The notes under the pieces were generated by a model. That model did no database searches and had not been told where the DNA came from. It saw only the letters and a program-made list of their open reading frames with translations. The position numbers were made by a program, and so were the translations under genes. Positions 35,718 through 48,404 of a DNA stretch of 64,000 nt are shown one piece after another (within the stretch, counting starts at the first letter, position 1; each line of letters opens with the position of its first letter). This stretch comes from Kudoa neothunni. Lineage: Eukaryota; Cnidaria. Location of the stretch: positions 5,828,001-5,892,000 of the forward strand of contig OZ199840.1 of the NCBI GenBank assembly GCA_964304625.1, read 5' to 3'.

Positions 35718-36321
35718 CAGGTGTCGACAATCCTATGAGGTTGCCGGTCCGGGTGGTCATGCCAAACTAGAAGGTGGGTCATAATATATTTAAATCCTTT
35801 AGATGTAATGAATTTTTCCCAATACAAGCAAAAATTGGATTAGTAAACTTATATTTTGAAATTTAAAAAAAAAAATTATTTTAACGAGAAATAGAAATAT
35901 AACGAACGTGAAAGTTCGGCATTTTTTAAGAGGGAATTACTGGTTTTATACAATTTTTTATTTCAAAGTTTACCCGATATGATTGATGTTGAATTTAAAC
36001 GTTTATATATTCAAATTATGGTTCGAAATCGTAAAGAACAATAATTAAACGTTTCTATCAGCTCCAATAAAACTAATATCGTACAATCAGTAAAAATAAA
36101 TAAGGAATTTGTTTGGGGAAAAATTTTAATCTTTATTTTTTTTAACACGTTTATATTTAGAAAAGGGGAATAATACTTAATTAACATAGCTCACATTGCT
36201 ATTAAGCTTATTTATATCCTGAAGAGATCGACGTTAAAAATTTGGGAAATTATACCAGTACCATCAAAAAATTAACTTTATTATTGACACCACTTGCGGG
36301 GCCAGTCGTTGCAGACCATTG
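35718..36321. mobile_element. 600-bp hAT-like non-autonomous element
   Basis: The left end CAGGTGTCGACAATCC and right end (inverted) CAATGGTCTGCAACGAC resemble hAT termini of the CAGGGGTCGGCAACC type. Flanking 8-mers GTATAGTA and CTATAGTT agree at six positions. The interior is AT-rich and non-coding. Confidence 0.5.
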
Positions 36322-36365
36322 CTATAGTTTTTCCAAAAGAAATGCTTTGCTAAAACATATGTCGA

Positions 36366-37989
36366 CAGGGTAAACTAAAAGATTGGCTAATTATGCAGTT
36401 ACATTTATTTAACAAGTTTGTATTTTCTGTGATTCTGCTATTCAGTGAAGATTATTCTTTTTCAGTTATTGAGAAGGCAAAAGGTGTTAGTAAATTAAAA
36501 TATAATTTCTTCACGGTGTTTGTTATATCCGACGAACCTTGTTGTAAGGGATCATTTGTGATTTTCACATTTCTTTCAATTCTCCTAGAACATATAATTT
36601 TAAAAAATCTTGAAAAAAAATTCTCTAGAGGTTGAAATTTATTTATTGCATCTTTTAATTTCGAGTTTATTGCTTCTAAACGATTATTCGTTCAGTTACC
36701 ATAAAAATTAATGGCGTTGCTAAGACACATTATCCATTCTGCTTTTGACTCCCAACTAATTTTTAAATATTCAGACTGTAAAATTTTTCAAAGATTTTCA
36801 AATACTTCTCTATTTGACGTATATACCATTTTTTCTAGCAAACTGAGAACAATAACTCTGACACTTGAATATATACTGTATTTTTTGTTGTAATTTCTTG
36901 ATTGAACATTCGGAAAACTTGGAACCTGCAAATAAATAATACCGCTCTTAGAAAAACTATTCTCAAACATTTTCTTAACTGTGGATCCTTATCAGTTATA
37001 ACTGAGCATAAGTTTGATTCCAATATTGGACAAACTGCTAGTATTCGGCTCATGTATCACTTTATTGCTTCTTCGGTCTCTTGATACAATATACATCCTG
37101 ACGTTAAATGGGTTTCCCCATGGAATCAACAGCAGCAGTTAAATACAAAGGAGCTCTACGTTAAAAATCAAATTTTTGAAAAACAATGAATAAAAATTTT
37201 AGTTATTTAATTAACGAGAATCCAAAAGTTTGTATGTTGCGTTCCTGAGCATCAGTTTGGGGAAAAATTCAGTGTCCTTATCATTAGATAATCCGCGATG
37301 AATAAGCCACAGATATAGTTTTCATCGTTCCTTAGAACTTTCCCCTCACATTTATAATTATTTTTCAGCATTTTTATAGGAGCCAAAACATCAACATAAT
37401 TTATCGTATTTGCTTTTTTAACATTACGAAGACACTTTAATGTTACGTTTTTCCCTGTCTCTTCAGTCAATTCTGTCTGTATTAGTCTCTTATTTGTATC
37501 AAGTGATATAAGCTCAGACAAATAGCTATCAGATAGATAGATAGATAGATAGATTTTTCGTTGATCTGGTAGAAATTCGAATAGTGCAAGCTGCATGGAT
37601 GATTATGAAACAGTTTTTATGTTTTAATCCCTAGAAATTGGCTATCACCGCTTGCTCTAAGGCCTATGTTAAAAGGACAATCCCTTTTGTAAGTAGTGGT
37701 TTTTCTTTCATCGCTACATATTTTATTGTACAGAGACTCAAAAAACATACGTACTTTATGTCATAATAAGCTACATTTTTATTGAAGATTTTGTCGATTC
37801 TACGCTGGGAATTCTGCAACGTTCGTGACTCTCTTTTTTCAAATTGCAGAAATTCACCTTTTCACATTCTTCAATCATATTTTTGAGATATTTATATGAA
37901 TAAAATTTCATTCCAATAGTAAATTCTATCATTTTAATATTTAAGCTTTTTAACACACCAAGACTTACACGTGGACTGCCCACCCACAC
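36366..37989 (-). pseudogene. MULE transposase relic (ZSWIM-type), minus strand
   Basis: Reading leftward: an N-terminal piece EFTIGMKFYSYKYLKNMIEE (37771-37989), the linker QTELTEETGKNVTLKCLRNV (37252-37596) that matches the relic at 20.6 kb, a mid part ending CSVITDKDPQLRKCL with the second-Asp region VITDKD (36835-37053), and a helical part NNRLEAINSKLKDAINKF (about 36630-36700). The first catalytic position reads RNATYK, so its Asp is lost. The SWIM finger and C-terminal tail are not readable. Multiple frame changes are present. Confidence 0.75.
37535..37556. repeat. GATA microsatellite
   Basis: About five AGAT units inside the MULE transposase relic, expanding its frame into a meaningless run. 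Confidence 0.8.
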
Positions 37990-38126
37990 TAAACAACTAA
38001 AGCGGGTGCAGAATAATTATGCTAATAAGTTCCTAATAAATAGGATGTATTGTGTCAAAAAATGGGCTATCATTAATTAATGAAACAAGGCCGATTTAGA
38101 CAAATGTTGCGTTTATTATTTATATA

Positions 38127-40075
38127 CAGTAGTGCAGGGTTATTGCGTCGCAGGGGTACTACTCACTTTATGATATGATGGCAATTTTTCCTGATAAAAA
38201 CACACAATTTTGTTATTTATAGTAATAAACACTTAAAAATGTTTAATCAAGCGAAATTATTTTTGAAAATATGACCTGGAGTTCGAGAAAATTTGGCTGC
38301 ACGCTTATTGTGCACCAAAAATCCCTCAATTAAATCCAACGGCATGGTTAATACGCAGTTAAGAAATCTGAGAAAGTATCTATAGTTAGTTGATAAAGTT
38401 AAAATAATAAATTATTATGATGACAACAAAATTCAATGGCTCAGAAGTTAAAACCGTCGAGAAATTTGAATTAAAATCGACATCTTTAAACAACATAATA
38501 TTAAAAAAAACCGTATTCTGGAAGGTTATAACACCGAGAACCGATATCACAGCAGCAAAACCTTAATAAAGATAATTTCAACATTTTAGATTCTGAGGTT
38601 AAAGAGTGGATTGAGCTAATGAGGTCACGTAGTATCGAACTCTCTCATGATGATATAATTAAAAAGGTCTACGATTATTCATATGAAGTTAAAACACAAT
38701 TGCTAAGGATGATAGAAGTTGGTTTTAAGGATTTTCCTCGAGAGTTAGGTTGAAAATTACAAATTCATAGGTGAGTCCAAGAATGTTGTTCCTGAAATAA
38801 TGTCTTCTTGGAAAAATCAACTGTTAAAGTTGATCGGAAATTATGATCCAAAAGATACTTTTGATTTGGATGAAATTGGACTATTTTACCGGCCAAAAAA
38901 GGTAAAATACTTATATTTACATCTTTATGTGAAATTTAACGTATGATTATACATTTGAATTGGAGGAAAACTTGCGCGGTTCTAAAAAATCCAAGGAGAA
39001 AGTAACAATTGTTGCGATCTACTCGATGCCAGAAAAAAGACTCTTAATAATAATTCTCGATCATGAAAAACCTTTGATTTATTCCATAAAATAAAAGACC
39101 TCCAACTTGCCTATTCTATTACATTAGAAAGAAGACTTAATTTTTCCAAAATATCTGATGGTATAAAAGCCGAAACTTCTCAACGTAAGAGAGGAATCAT
39201 ATGATTTGGTAAAAATTCGACAGCTCATCTCTCGCTGAATTTTCCAAATATTCAACTCTGTTTTCCCCCATAAGAAATAACCAGCGTATTGTAACAATCA
39301 CATCAAGGAATTATTAGCGGTTTTTAATACATTTACAAGAATCATCTGACGAATTATTTGATAAATAAAGTTACTGTTAATTCCATTAGTATTATTGATA
39401 AAAATTTAAATAATGATCCATCAGGTTTACTTGATGATATGTACACGATGAAAGTGTGGAAAATAATGAGTGAAAAAAACAATCAAGAGCTGTTCTAAAA
39501 AATCATTCTTGTTAATAATCGTGGATCAGGAGGCGTTATTCTTTCGACTGGAAGTAAATCCCCGGGGGGACCAAACTGAAGGTCGGGTTAATATAGAAGA
39601 AATTACTTAATTTAAAGGTTCAGAGGATAAATAAGTCAACTCAATAAATACTGAAGTCGACGCAATGAATGATCGTTTACTGATGAAAATTATGAAAAAC
39701 TGGCGTCATTTGTTCCATTAATGAGGTGATTGAACATTTAAATAAATTAAGAGAAAATATTTTTACTCATGACTTACCTGTGTTAGAAAATAACGAAAAA
39801 TTGAACTTCTCCGTCTGTAAAAGAATGATAAAATAGCTGACTATTTAAAAAAACTACATATTTTCGATTAATTATGATGTAATTTTTTGTTTAACATCCA
39901 ACTTTTCCTGAATATTTACGAGTTATCATTAATATAAGGAAGAGAATGTAATTTTTAAATACAAAATACGAGCGCGCGCCACTGTTATCCGTCTGGCATA
40001 ACGATCGCACAAACATGGATATTACGCACCTAAATGGTTTGTCCCAAAAAAGTGCTTAGTATCCCTGCACTACTG
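38127..40075 (+). mobile_element. pogo/Tigger-type Tc1-mariner element
   Basis: A 1949-bp element with inverted ends CAGTAGTGCAGGG (38127 and 40075), flanked by TA at 38125-38126 and 40076-40077. The plus-strand coding remnants fit a CENP-B/Tigger transposase. Confidence 0.85.
38280..39850 (+). pseudogene. Tigger-like transposase, heavily broken
   Basis: Pieces in order: a CENP-B-type helix-turn-helix (LDSEVKEWIELMRSRS then LSHDDIIKKVYDYSYEV, 38590-38690), KFIGESKNVVPEIMSSWKNQ in a shifted frame (38760-38825), and the first catalytic motif FDLDEIGLFYRPKK (38858-38900). A degraded SKERLTVL-type motif follows (RRKVTIVAIYS-like, about 38990-39030), and a degraded second-Asp region (ILVNNRGSGG, 39505-39535). 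Many stops and shifts separate them. It is an old, dead copy despite recognisable ends. Confidence 0.75.
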
Positions 40076-40780
40076 TATAAAAGGAGATATATAGAATTTA
40101 TTTGGGTACACGAGATAGATTTACTGACACAATTTTATTTTGAAAGGAACTGCACGATAATTTTTCATATAATAGACGATAATACTTTAAAACTACTATG
40201 TAATCCTAATCCATAAACCTTAATAAATGCTAGAATCATCAATTAACTGCAAACATAATGTTATAATTGAAGTTATGTTATAAAATAGTTTATTTACAAC
40301 CATTTTCGCAAACAAATCTCATTAACAAAAGTTCACGTGTTCTTAATTAACGTATCGGATACTTCCTGTTATATGGAATTAACACTTAACGATTTTAAAA
40401 AAATTTCGCCGATAAACTTAAATATAACTTTTTGCGGGAAATTTCCGCTTAATCCATGCATTATCGGCCAATTTATGGGTAAAAAATCAACTAAGTTATT
40501 TATCTTGTTTTGAAAAGTACTTAATGATAGTTCATTTATTGTTATACGTAATTATGAAATTAAAATTTTGATACAAACATTATTTTAGGCGATATTCCCA
40601 TCCATTGGAATAGCCTGTGTTAATCTCGATTGTAATTGTAATCATAACAAACGAAAACCACAACCAAGTCAATAACAAACAAAATCATATATTATAACAG
40701 AAATATTAAGAACAAATCTTCATGACGATGAAGCGTATACCGGTAGTTCACCAATATAAGCATCAGATAAGCTCAATAAA

Positions 40781-43072
40781 TCAAAGGTCTTTCTCTGGTG
40801 GATAGACGTTCGAATTGACCATGGCGCTCGGTGGTTGCATTATTTGTTCCGTATTGTCGATTTTGGTTGGTGGTGGTTGGTTGAGAGTATTGTTCCGAAG
40901 TGTGGAGCCAATTTTGGAGTTGTCTCCCACACCTAACCCATCCAATAATATAACAACACAATACAAAGATAATAATTACCCCCAACACCAAATTGATTTT
41001 GATGAGAATTTGAAGCTGAGTTACTAAGCGAGGTTTTCTCGATTGTGGTAGTTGTGGAAGAGAAAGAAGAAGACTGTGCAGGTTGATAATTTTTGGTGGA
41101 TGCCCACATATTATTAGCTCCACCACTGTTTGTGGCAGAATTTTCCACAGGTGCCGAAGAGCTGTTTGAATTGACATTGGATGGTGGAATATTGTGTCTG
41201 TTGGTTGTGCTGTTGCTGTTGCTGTTACCGTTGGGAGGAGCAAGACTTGCATCGCTGGTACTGGAAGGATTTATTATTCGTTGATTGGGATGGGTGGATG
41301 GTGGTGGTGGTGGTGGTATATTCGAGAACTGAGGGTGTACATTTCCATTGGGTGGATGAGTACGTGGAGGCAGCTGGACATGATTGGAAGGAGTTGCAGA
41401 ACGACGGTTATTGGCACCAGCCGCATTAGGGTGACTCATTCGATACACATTGGCACTATCGGCATTTGAGTAGTCGGAGTAGTTTGGCATCATCGGCACA
41501 TTGGTTGGCATTTGACGAATATTTTGGGGAGGAATCGGTTGATTTGGTGGCATCATACCATGATAAACGTGCTGTTGTTGTCGTGCCAAATGAGGCGGCA
41601 TTTGAGGCATTGGTTGTCTGTAGATGTGTGGTCCAGGTTGGTTGAATAGATGAGGTAACTGTACATTGGGGCGGGTCATATTGTTTGCATTTCCAATAAG
41701 TTGATGTTTTTGTTGCTGTATAGCAGCAGGAATGATATCATGGGAGAATATATTTTGTGGGAAGTTGATTGTTTTATGGTGGTCAATAATACTACGGAAA
41801 TGGCCATCCAACACTAATCTACAGGAAACATTAGCCAGCGCGGTGGAAAAAGTGTATGTGTATCCATCTAAGGGAGCGGATTGGTAGTAAAAATTCGGCT
41901 GAGTGTTTTCGTTTACACGTCTCAGACCCATATTGTATCGATCGTTCAAGCCATGGGAAACCGCAGCCGCGGCAGCAGCAGCAGCCAGCAGAGTAGTTGA
42001 TTTTGGTGGTCTTCCACGTCTTCCTTTAACTCGTGGCAATTTTTCTATTGTATACCCACATTGAGATTATATGACGATAAACTCAATAATTACGTGGAAT
42101 TTCCTCCTCCATTAGCATATACGGTGGGCTGTCAATATCAGTCATGTAGAGTTTGCGTTTCTCACTCTCAATCACACATTTTCTTTTGACGCGACCACTA
42201 TCGGTAAGAGTTGCATTGAGTGAGGATTCGGAACGAGTTGTTGGATGGCTGGGGCTGTTGGCTGTGGAAAGGGGTGGTGAATTTTCACTGGACTTGGTTT
42301 TGTTTTCTTTAGCTTCCGAAACGTCGAACTCGGAATTATCGTCGTTGTCCTCACCGACTGAGGGTAGTGTAGATTGATTCTCGCTGGCGGCAGCAGTAAC
42401 TTCCTCTTGAGAGTCGTTCTAAATTAAAAATACATATGATTATAATTGTTGTATTGGATCGGCTCATATAGATAAGAAAATTCTGCAAATGCAAACCGAG
42501 ATCAAGTGATTAGTATACAAAATTAAGCCATATTTTTTCTCAATCAAATCAATCAACCAACCATTTCGACATTTAATTACACTTTTAACGCACCACATCG
42601 AACACCACAATATGCATCATTTCTTATTGTCGGCGATCATTATGGACATATACGGTTTAAGCTAGCAACACCCATCCGAAAAGAAAACACATAATTAATT
42701 CCAAAAGAAAAAATGTAATTAGGAAAAATCACACACGTCCCCATTTCAACCACAAAACCATCACAAACAGAACGTAGTTGGAGCGCTTGTGAGGTTGAGC
42801 GATTGAAATCTCACCGACGTATAAACTACCATTCCATTCGGGTAATTCATAAAAAATTGTTACGAACAACATTAATTAAATTGGCGGACCATAACACCAA
42901 AAACTCCATCAATCGCAGACACATTTGAGGAACCGCGATACAATACAACAACATGGAATTAGCAGTCAAGTTGATGAATCCATTTGAAATTACACATTAA
43001 ATCTCGCGAAAAAATTTTAAAAATTATCACCAACTACATGTAAACAGAGAAAATACATACTTTCGTTGACAT
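40781..43072 (-). CDS. AT-hook, low-complexity nuclear protein, four exons
   Basis: Exons 43061-43072, 42094-42418, 40980-42044 and 40781-40932 give 517 residues, with introns of 642, 49 and 47 nt. Start MSTKNDSQEE comes from a tiny first exon and is the least certain part. The N-terminal 100 residues are acidic and Ser/Asn-rich. A short charged stretch VKRKCVIESEKRKLYMTDID is followed by an AT-hook (KGRRGRPPKS, about 119-128), a run of Ala, and an ordered-looking segment LVLDGHFRSIIDHHKTINFP (about 185-210). The rest is Pro, Asn, Gln and Ser-rich, ending VYPPEKDL. The AT-hook implies binding to the minor groove of AT-rich DNA, so a chromatin or transcription role is likely. I do not recognise the family. 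Confidence 0.75.
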
Positions 43073-44599
43073 GATCTCAAAATTTAGCAATCCTTATTAA
43101 TCGTTGGCTTCCGAAGTGAACTGAATATTAGTCTAACCGCACATGTAATTATCAGGAGATTAGGATTGACGTAATTTAATCCGTGCCTACTAATCTATTA
43201 CATAATACGATTATATGATAATGTAGGAGGTTGATGTGTTGAACATTGCACCGCCACAACTCAACTACTGCTGATTGTTTCAGTGAATTTATGATTTAAA
43301 TTTTTCCGAAACCAAATCTCCGGGTGGAACTACTAACATAATCCAAATTGTAAACCTTATTAATTCAAATCGCCATTTTAAATCGTTTATTAAGATATTA
43401 ATCGATTATATGCGCTGATAATCCTATTCTAGAGGTTGAACTGTGACTCCCATCACTCTATCCACCTAGAAACAACCTATTACCGATAAGATTTTAGGTT
43501 GAACATTAGAGATGATTTTTCTCGAGCAATCGCATTTCAAATGTTTTCGATCAAACATAATCAGGATATCTTCACTCAGTTAGGTGATAGATTGTAGCGC
43601 GATTCTAAAGTGGATGGTATTCGTTCTACTTCATCCTCCATCTGATATATATTATCTTTTATGGAAACTGGATGTGATAAATATTGTGCCAATTGTTTCT
43701 ATTCGATGTGCTGAATGAATATTCAGTGCGTCCTACTTGGGTGTTTCTTTATTAATCCAATTCACTTGTTGGATTATAATAACTGGACATATTTACAAGC
43801 ATAGCATTAATTATTGTTTTTATTGAAATTAATCGATGTATTTGGAAATGGGTGTTATTTATTTCTGTGTATACTGACTTTGAATGGTCGTTTTGAAGTT
43901 TAAACGCCTGACTTTATGTTTGCAGTCGTTGTTTGTGTTTAATGTCGAAAATCCTCGCCAGGTATCGAATTTATTTTTACGAGTTGAATTTGGTGGTCTC
44001 TTCTTTCGTTTATTCTCTGCCTAATCGTAGAGTTCGCCGCCCACATCAAAACCCATGTTAGAGTTTTATTTATATTGCCCGAATTTAAATCTCATCGTTA
44101 CTTTATATTTTGCATTGTTTGCGCATGTTTTGGTTTATCGTTGTGAGTCTTTATTATTTTTGTAGTTGAATTAACGTAGATCCGTGCTAACTGTTTTATT
44201 GCGTAAATATGAAAATACATGTACTGTTTAAAAATTTTGTAATCATTATTAACAAAACGTACACAGTAGTAACCAAATTCAACTAAATTAATATCTGCTC
44301 GGCTTCTACGCGCTGTTTACAATACTTAAGATTTCGTGCCATTTTTCAACAAGAATAAATTTTAAATATATTTGAAAATGGGGAATATTTGTACATCTAT
44401 ATTTTATATATCGTATATACATACTCAAGTATATGTCGCGTTTTTTTTTAAAAAGCATGAATATCCGCATGCGACTTTACAAGTGATACAGGCTAAAAAA
44501 ATAAGAAAATCTGATAGTGAAGTATATAATTTATTCGTGATAAACTAATTTGCTAATTTAAATAAAATGTTCGTGAGCTATGGATATAATCATCTAAGC
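43073..44599. promoter_or_regulatory. 5' flank of the AT-hook gene, compositionally distinct
   Basis: About 1 kb upstream of the minus-strand gene is less AT-rich and has long open frames on both strands. Examples are a minus-strand basic frame at 43859-44020 (KRKKRPPNSTRKNKF) and plus-strand stretches near 43500-43700 (LNIRDDFSRAIAFQMF; WMVFVLLHPPSDIYYLLW). No set of exons can be joined convincingly. It may be promoter DNA or part of an unrecognised gene. Confidence 0.35.
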
Positions 44600-45065
44600 C
44601 AGAGGTTCTTAATCGGGGGTAGATTTAAATAACATTAAAATTAGATAGGGGGAATTTTTGCATTATGGGTTTTTTACGTATTTAACCCTCCAATACCACC
44701 TCGATGTGCCCAATCAACGCCTATTATATCAATAACTTTTCCAAAATATTTATTTCCTTTTTTCCTACCCTACTTGTATTTTATAGTATAAAGGTGCTTT
44801 TAAATATACCTAAATAATGGAGTTTTACGTTTAAAATTAGAAAAAGAAAAAAAGTCATATACATACCTGAACATACCCATCGTATAAATAATAACGTTTA
44901 AATAGTTAAAATGTATAAAAAGCTTTTTTGTAGTAAAATTAAAATTTAAATGTACTTTGACGCAAGGATTTTTTTTAAATTTGTTTTTCGTTTCTATAAC
45001 AACTTGATTCTGTTAACTAATTTCATCTGGCACGCGAGTAGTGCATATTACGATAATTCTGTTAA
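44600..45065 (+). repeat. interspersed repeat R1, copy 2
   Basis: Starts CAGAGGTTCTTAATCG. From about 44725 it matches copy 1 at 32.4 kb and then, without interruption, copy 1's continuation at 33.63 kb. This makes it the empty-site reference for the TTAA element there. Confidence 0.65.
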
Positions 45066-45839
45066 ATTACATATCAAAAAAGGAGTAAAATATAATTGTT
45101 TAAAGTTTAATTTTGAACATCTTAATATAACTCAAAGATTCAAAATCAAAAAATCCTTTGACTGTGTACAGTTAACATATTTCTGTCAATAGGGGAAGAG
45201 ATTTTATAATAAAATCATAGATTTTTTGAATAAAACAAAACCTTAGTCGTTAATCCATTCAGGTTCCAATTTTGTATTTTTGTAAGACTGTAATATTAAG
45301 TAAAACCAGAAATGTTATTATTGATTTAAAAAAACTATTTTAAAATTTTATCTCCTTGCAAAGATACGTAGGTTTTTGCAACGTTGGGAAAACGCAACAA
45401 AAATCTTATGCGATATATAAATTTGTGAGTCGCGTGACAAATGAAATTAACAAAAACACTGAATTTTAAACAACAATTTAGTAATATCTATGTGATATAT
45501 TATTAAGAAATTTAAATTATTTTGTTTTCTATATTTTTTAAAGACATCGGTTGTAGTACGTTTGAATATCACTCGATCTTCCTAGCTTAGCTTAGCTTAG
45601 ATTAGATTAGCAATAAATAATTATTTTTGGTTCATATTTCAACATTATTTTTTTACTAGTAAAAAAACCTCTGACAAATGCCTCATTTCGCCGTGGGAAA
45701 TTAAGTTTTACATCATTAACCCATTTAACTTACAATTTTTTAGTTTTTACATATCAGATATTAGGCTTAAATAACTATTATAATAATCATCTGAAAAAAT
45801 TCAATTATCAAAGAGTATTTTCGATAACTATTTAGATTC

Positions 45840-47640
45840 CAAAAATGCAACGAAAAACTTTCCTTGTATGGGAATAAGATTACAACGCACATAAATAATA
45901 TTTGTCCAATACATGGGGAAAAAAGTTATCTAAAAGAAAATTATAATTTTGATCATTTACTTGTGGAACAGCCCAGAACACTTTATATGAATATGGTTTC
46001 CACAACTTTACAAATATGGACGGTAGTGTTTTTACATACCGACGTCTTATTTTGTGAGGATGAGACACCAATGTTGGTCTATTACAGAGATTTTTGGCCA
46101 ATGCTGGTTTTTGTGGATGTTATCAAGTCAGTCACTATATTCCTAACATGTTTCAATAAGTCAATTTATGTGTTATTTACAATATTATTAATCCTCCATG
46201 AATTTACTACTGCCATTGATATCATATTCGTAAAAATGGGCCAATACCATTTTTTTCCTTTTATGTTAATTCTATAACAAGAAATTAAATTATCGGCAGT
46301 ATCTACTCCACCCATAAACTTATTATATGCACATATCATAAATGGCTGACAAATAGTAATTTCTTTTTCTTCGACCTACAGTATCTTTTGATGCTTTGGA
46401 GAGGGTGAGCGGTGTAGCAATTACTCACTGCGATAACAGGTTTTGTATCATTCCATTGATTGCAATGAATATCTTGTTGATCATCAGAAAACATCCCAAA
46501 TTCTCCCTTTGGTTTTTTTTCCATTACTTTTTGGGGAGTAACAGGGCAATTTGATATTCTGTTTGATCTTAAGGTTCCAGTAGCCTTGATATTCCTTCTT
46601 TTGAGCTCTTTAATAATTTATGAGAAGTGAAAAAATTGTCGAAGAAAATATTAAGATCTTTCTCATTTTTTACTTTATTCGAAAACAAAGATTACGATAC
46701 TACCACCCAAACCATATTTTTTATCATAATTTGCTGACTTTCCATTATACACGTCAAAATTATACATATAACCGGGGGATGATGACATAACTCACTGCTT
46801 GAAGCCGAATCTAATTGGTTTATTTTTCATAAACATTTTAGCGGAATGCCTACCAGTATAAGGTACCATCTGCTCATCCACAGATGTATATTTTTCAAAT
46901 ATTCCAAATTTTTTGAAATTTTTGTTAAATTCTTGAATTAAAGGACGTACCTTGAAAAATTTATCGATGGTGTCAATATTTGAATTATTATTAGAATGAG
47001 TGCATTTTTTATAGATTTGAAGCGTTTGTAGGTCGTTGAACTTTTAACGAGTTCAACGCCAGCGTCTGGAGAGGATTCCCAATACATAGACTAGCGTGCT
47101 AATCTATGATAACCAGAAAAAATCAAAATGCCAATAAAAGCTTTCATTTCACTAATCGTAACATGAAATCATGGTTGTTATTCTGGTTCGCATATAAATT
47201 AGTTTGTTTCACGATGTGTGTAAATAAATTTTCATCAAATAACTCCGAAAAAGTTCCATAAGAATTTAAGTTCCTTTCAAGTATTGATGAAAAATTATTC
47301 ATATTCTGAGTAATTAATATAGTCTCATTCTAACATAAAAATTTTGATTTTTCTTGAGTAGAATCGACATTAGTTTTATCAGTCCATATCAAGGTATCAT
47401 CGTTTTTAAAGGATTCAAGCGCCTCAGGAATTAAAATGATGTCATATATGCCATTAAAATTGGATTCAAAATTATCCTCAGTATCTGTAAGAGCGTCGAC
47501 TTTTTTAGGAGGTAATAACGCAAAATAATCGACTCTAGATTTTCGTTATCTTCATATTCTTTTATTGCATCAAAAAGATTCATGTACTATTTTGGCTCCA
47601 TTGTACAGTGATATTTAAAGCAGCGCACAGCACAATTATC
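45840..47640 (-). mobile_element. piggyBac transposase relic
   Basis: The minus-strand frame begins with an acidic N-terminus (MNLFDAIKEYEDNENLES, about 47530-47585). It continues in fragments to PKGEFGMFSDDQQDIHCNQW then NDTKPVIAVSNCYT (46370-46510), where piggyBac has its WMDNR...ASN region, and a C-terminal part downstream to about 45860. Several stops and frame changes are visible. Both ends carry CAAAAATGCAAC in opposite orientation (45841 and 47650), perhaps subterminal repeats, but TTAA-linked termini were not pinned down. Confidence 0.7.
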
Positions 47641-47729
47641 CCATTCGGGGTTTTAGTTGCATTTTTGCAACACGTGTTTTTTACAAATCAATATTTATTC
47701 ATTCCTCTTTTGGTGCATTCATAATCATA

Positions 47730-48115
47730 TATAGATATTAAATGACAAATGGCAGTTTATGCGGGGTTAAAGGTATTTTTAAAGATATGATCGGTAAGCG
47801 ATCAACTGGCGGTATAAACAGACATCTCTTAACAGCTCATAATATAATAAAGAACAACTATACTGAATTCAGAAATTTTATTCATAAATCATAGTGTTTA
47901 TGTCTTTAAAGTTAAGAGAAAAAATTCATTAGATTCATATGTAAAAAAAATCTGGTAGAAACTCTACTTTGAAACCCGAATTTAATTCAGCGACTGAAAA
48001 ATTCTTGTTGTCCATTATGTGTAATTTTAAATAACTTTATATAAAATATCCAAAAATTGAAGCACTCATTTCAACGATTAAAAAGATACACACATGGTGC
48101 CAGATTGCAACAAGA
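47730..48115 (+). pseudogene. hAT N-terminal fragment with BED finger
   Basis: A BED-type zinc-finger half (STGGINRHLLTAHNI, about 47805-47850) is followed, across stops and a shift, by SATEKFLLSIMCNF and YPKIEALISTIKK, the segment that precedes the hAT catalytic core. Nothing of the core follows. This is a truncated relic. Confidence 0.6.
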
Positions 48116-48404
48116 ATTAATCTGCCCCTATAGTATACATATCAAAACATATTTTCTTCTTAGCTTCATTTTTAGAATAAACTTATTTAATAGTATATGT
48201 GTATATTTTTTAATTTCATTGAAACCTCAAAATTCCAAGTTCAAGTTCAATTTCAAGATACTTTTAGCCTTTTTTCATACTTGCCTTAGAGTTAGATATT
48301 CATCTGTATTGCTCTTGATATAAAACATACAAATTTTTATAATTCATTGATATAAAATCAAATTAACATTAATTATATTATCCTTCTAGGTCACATGAAA
48401 ATTT

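Larger units (their letters stand above)
33728..40609. mobile_element. 6.9-kb block bounded by 200-bp inverted repeats (candidate large MULE)
   Basis: About 200 bp at 33728-33930 recur inverted at 40400-40609, beginning GGCTATTGCAACGGATGGGA and GGCTATTCCAATGGATGGGA. Agreement runs through CAAAATTTTAAT and ATAACTTAGTTGA. Between them lie a MULE transposase relic, host-like exons, a hAT MITE, a 600-bp hAT-like element and a pogo element. Long TIRs around a MULE transposase suggest one autonomous MULE. No clear 9-bp target duplication was found, so two unrelated copies of one repeat in opposite orientation remain possible. Confidence 0.45.

Noticed and set aside
41093-41469. Plus-strand frames rich in Trp, Val and Cys
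   Set aside because: They are antisense reflections of the low-complexity AT-hook gene.
45588-45610. Short AGCTT/GATTA run resembling interstitial telomere repeat
   Set aside because: Only five imperfect units; not enough to call a telomeric or satellite array.
45864-46277. 137-codon plus-strand frame
   Set aside because: It is antisense to the C-terminal part of the piggyBac transposase relic and has no features of its own.
47767-47770. TTAA preceded by GGGG as the right end of the piggyBac at 45.8-47.6 kb
   Set aside because: It falls inside the hAT BED-finger frame, so it is more likely a chance TTAA.
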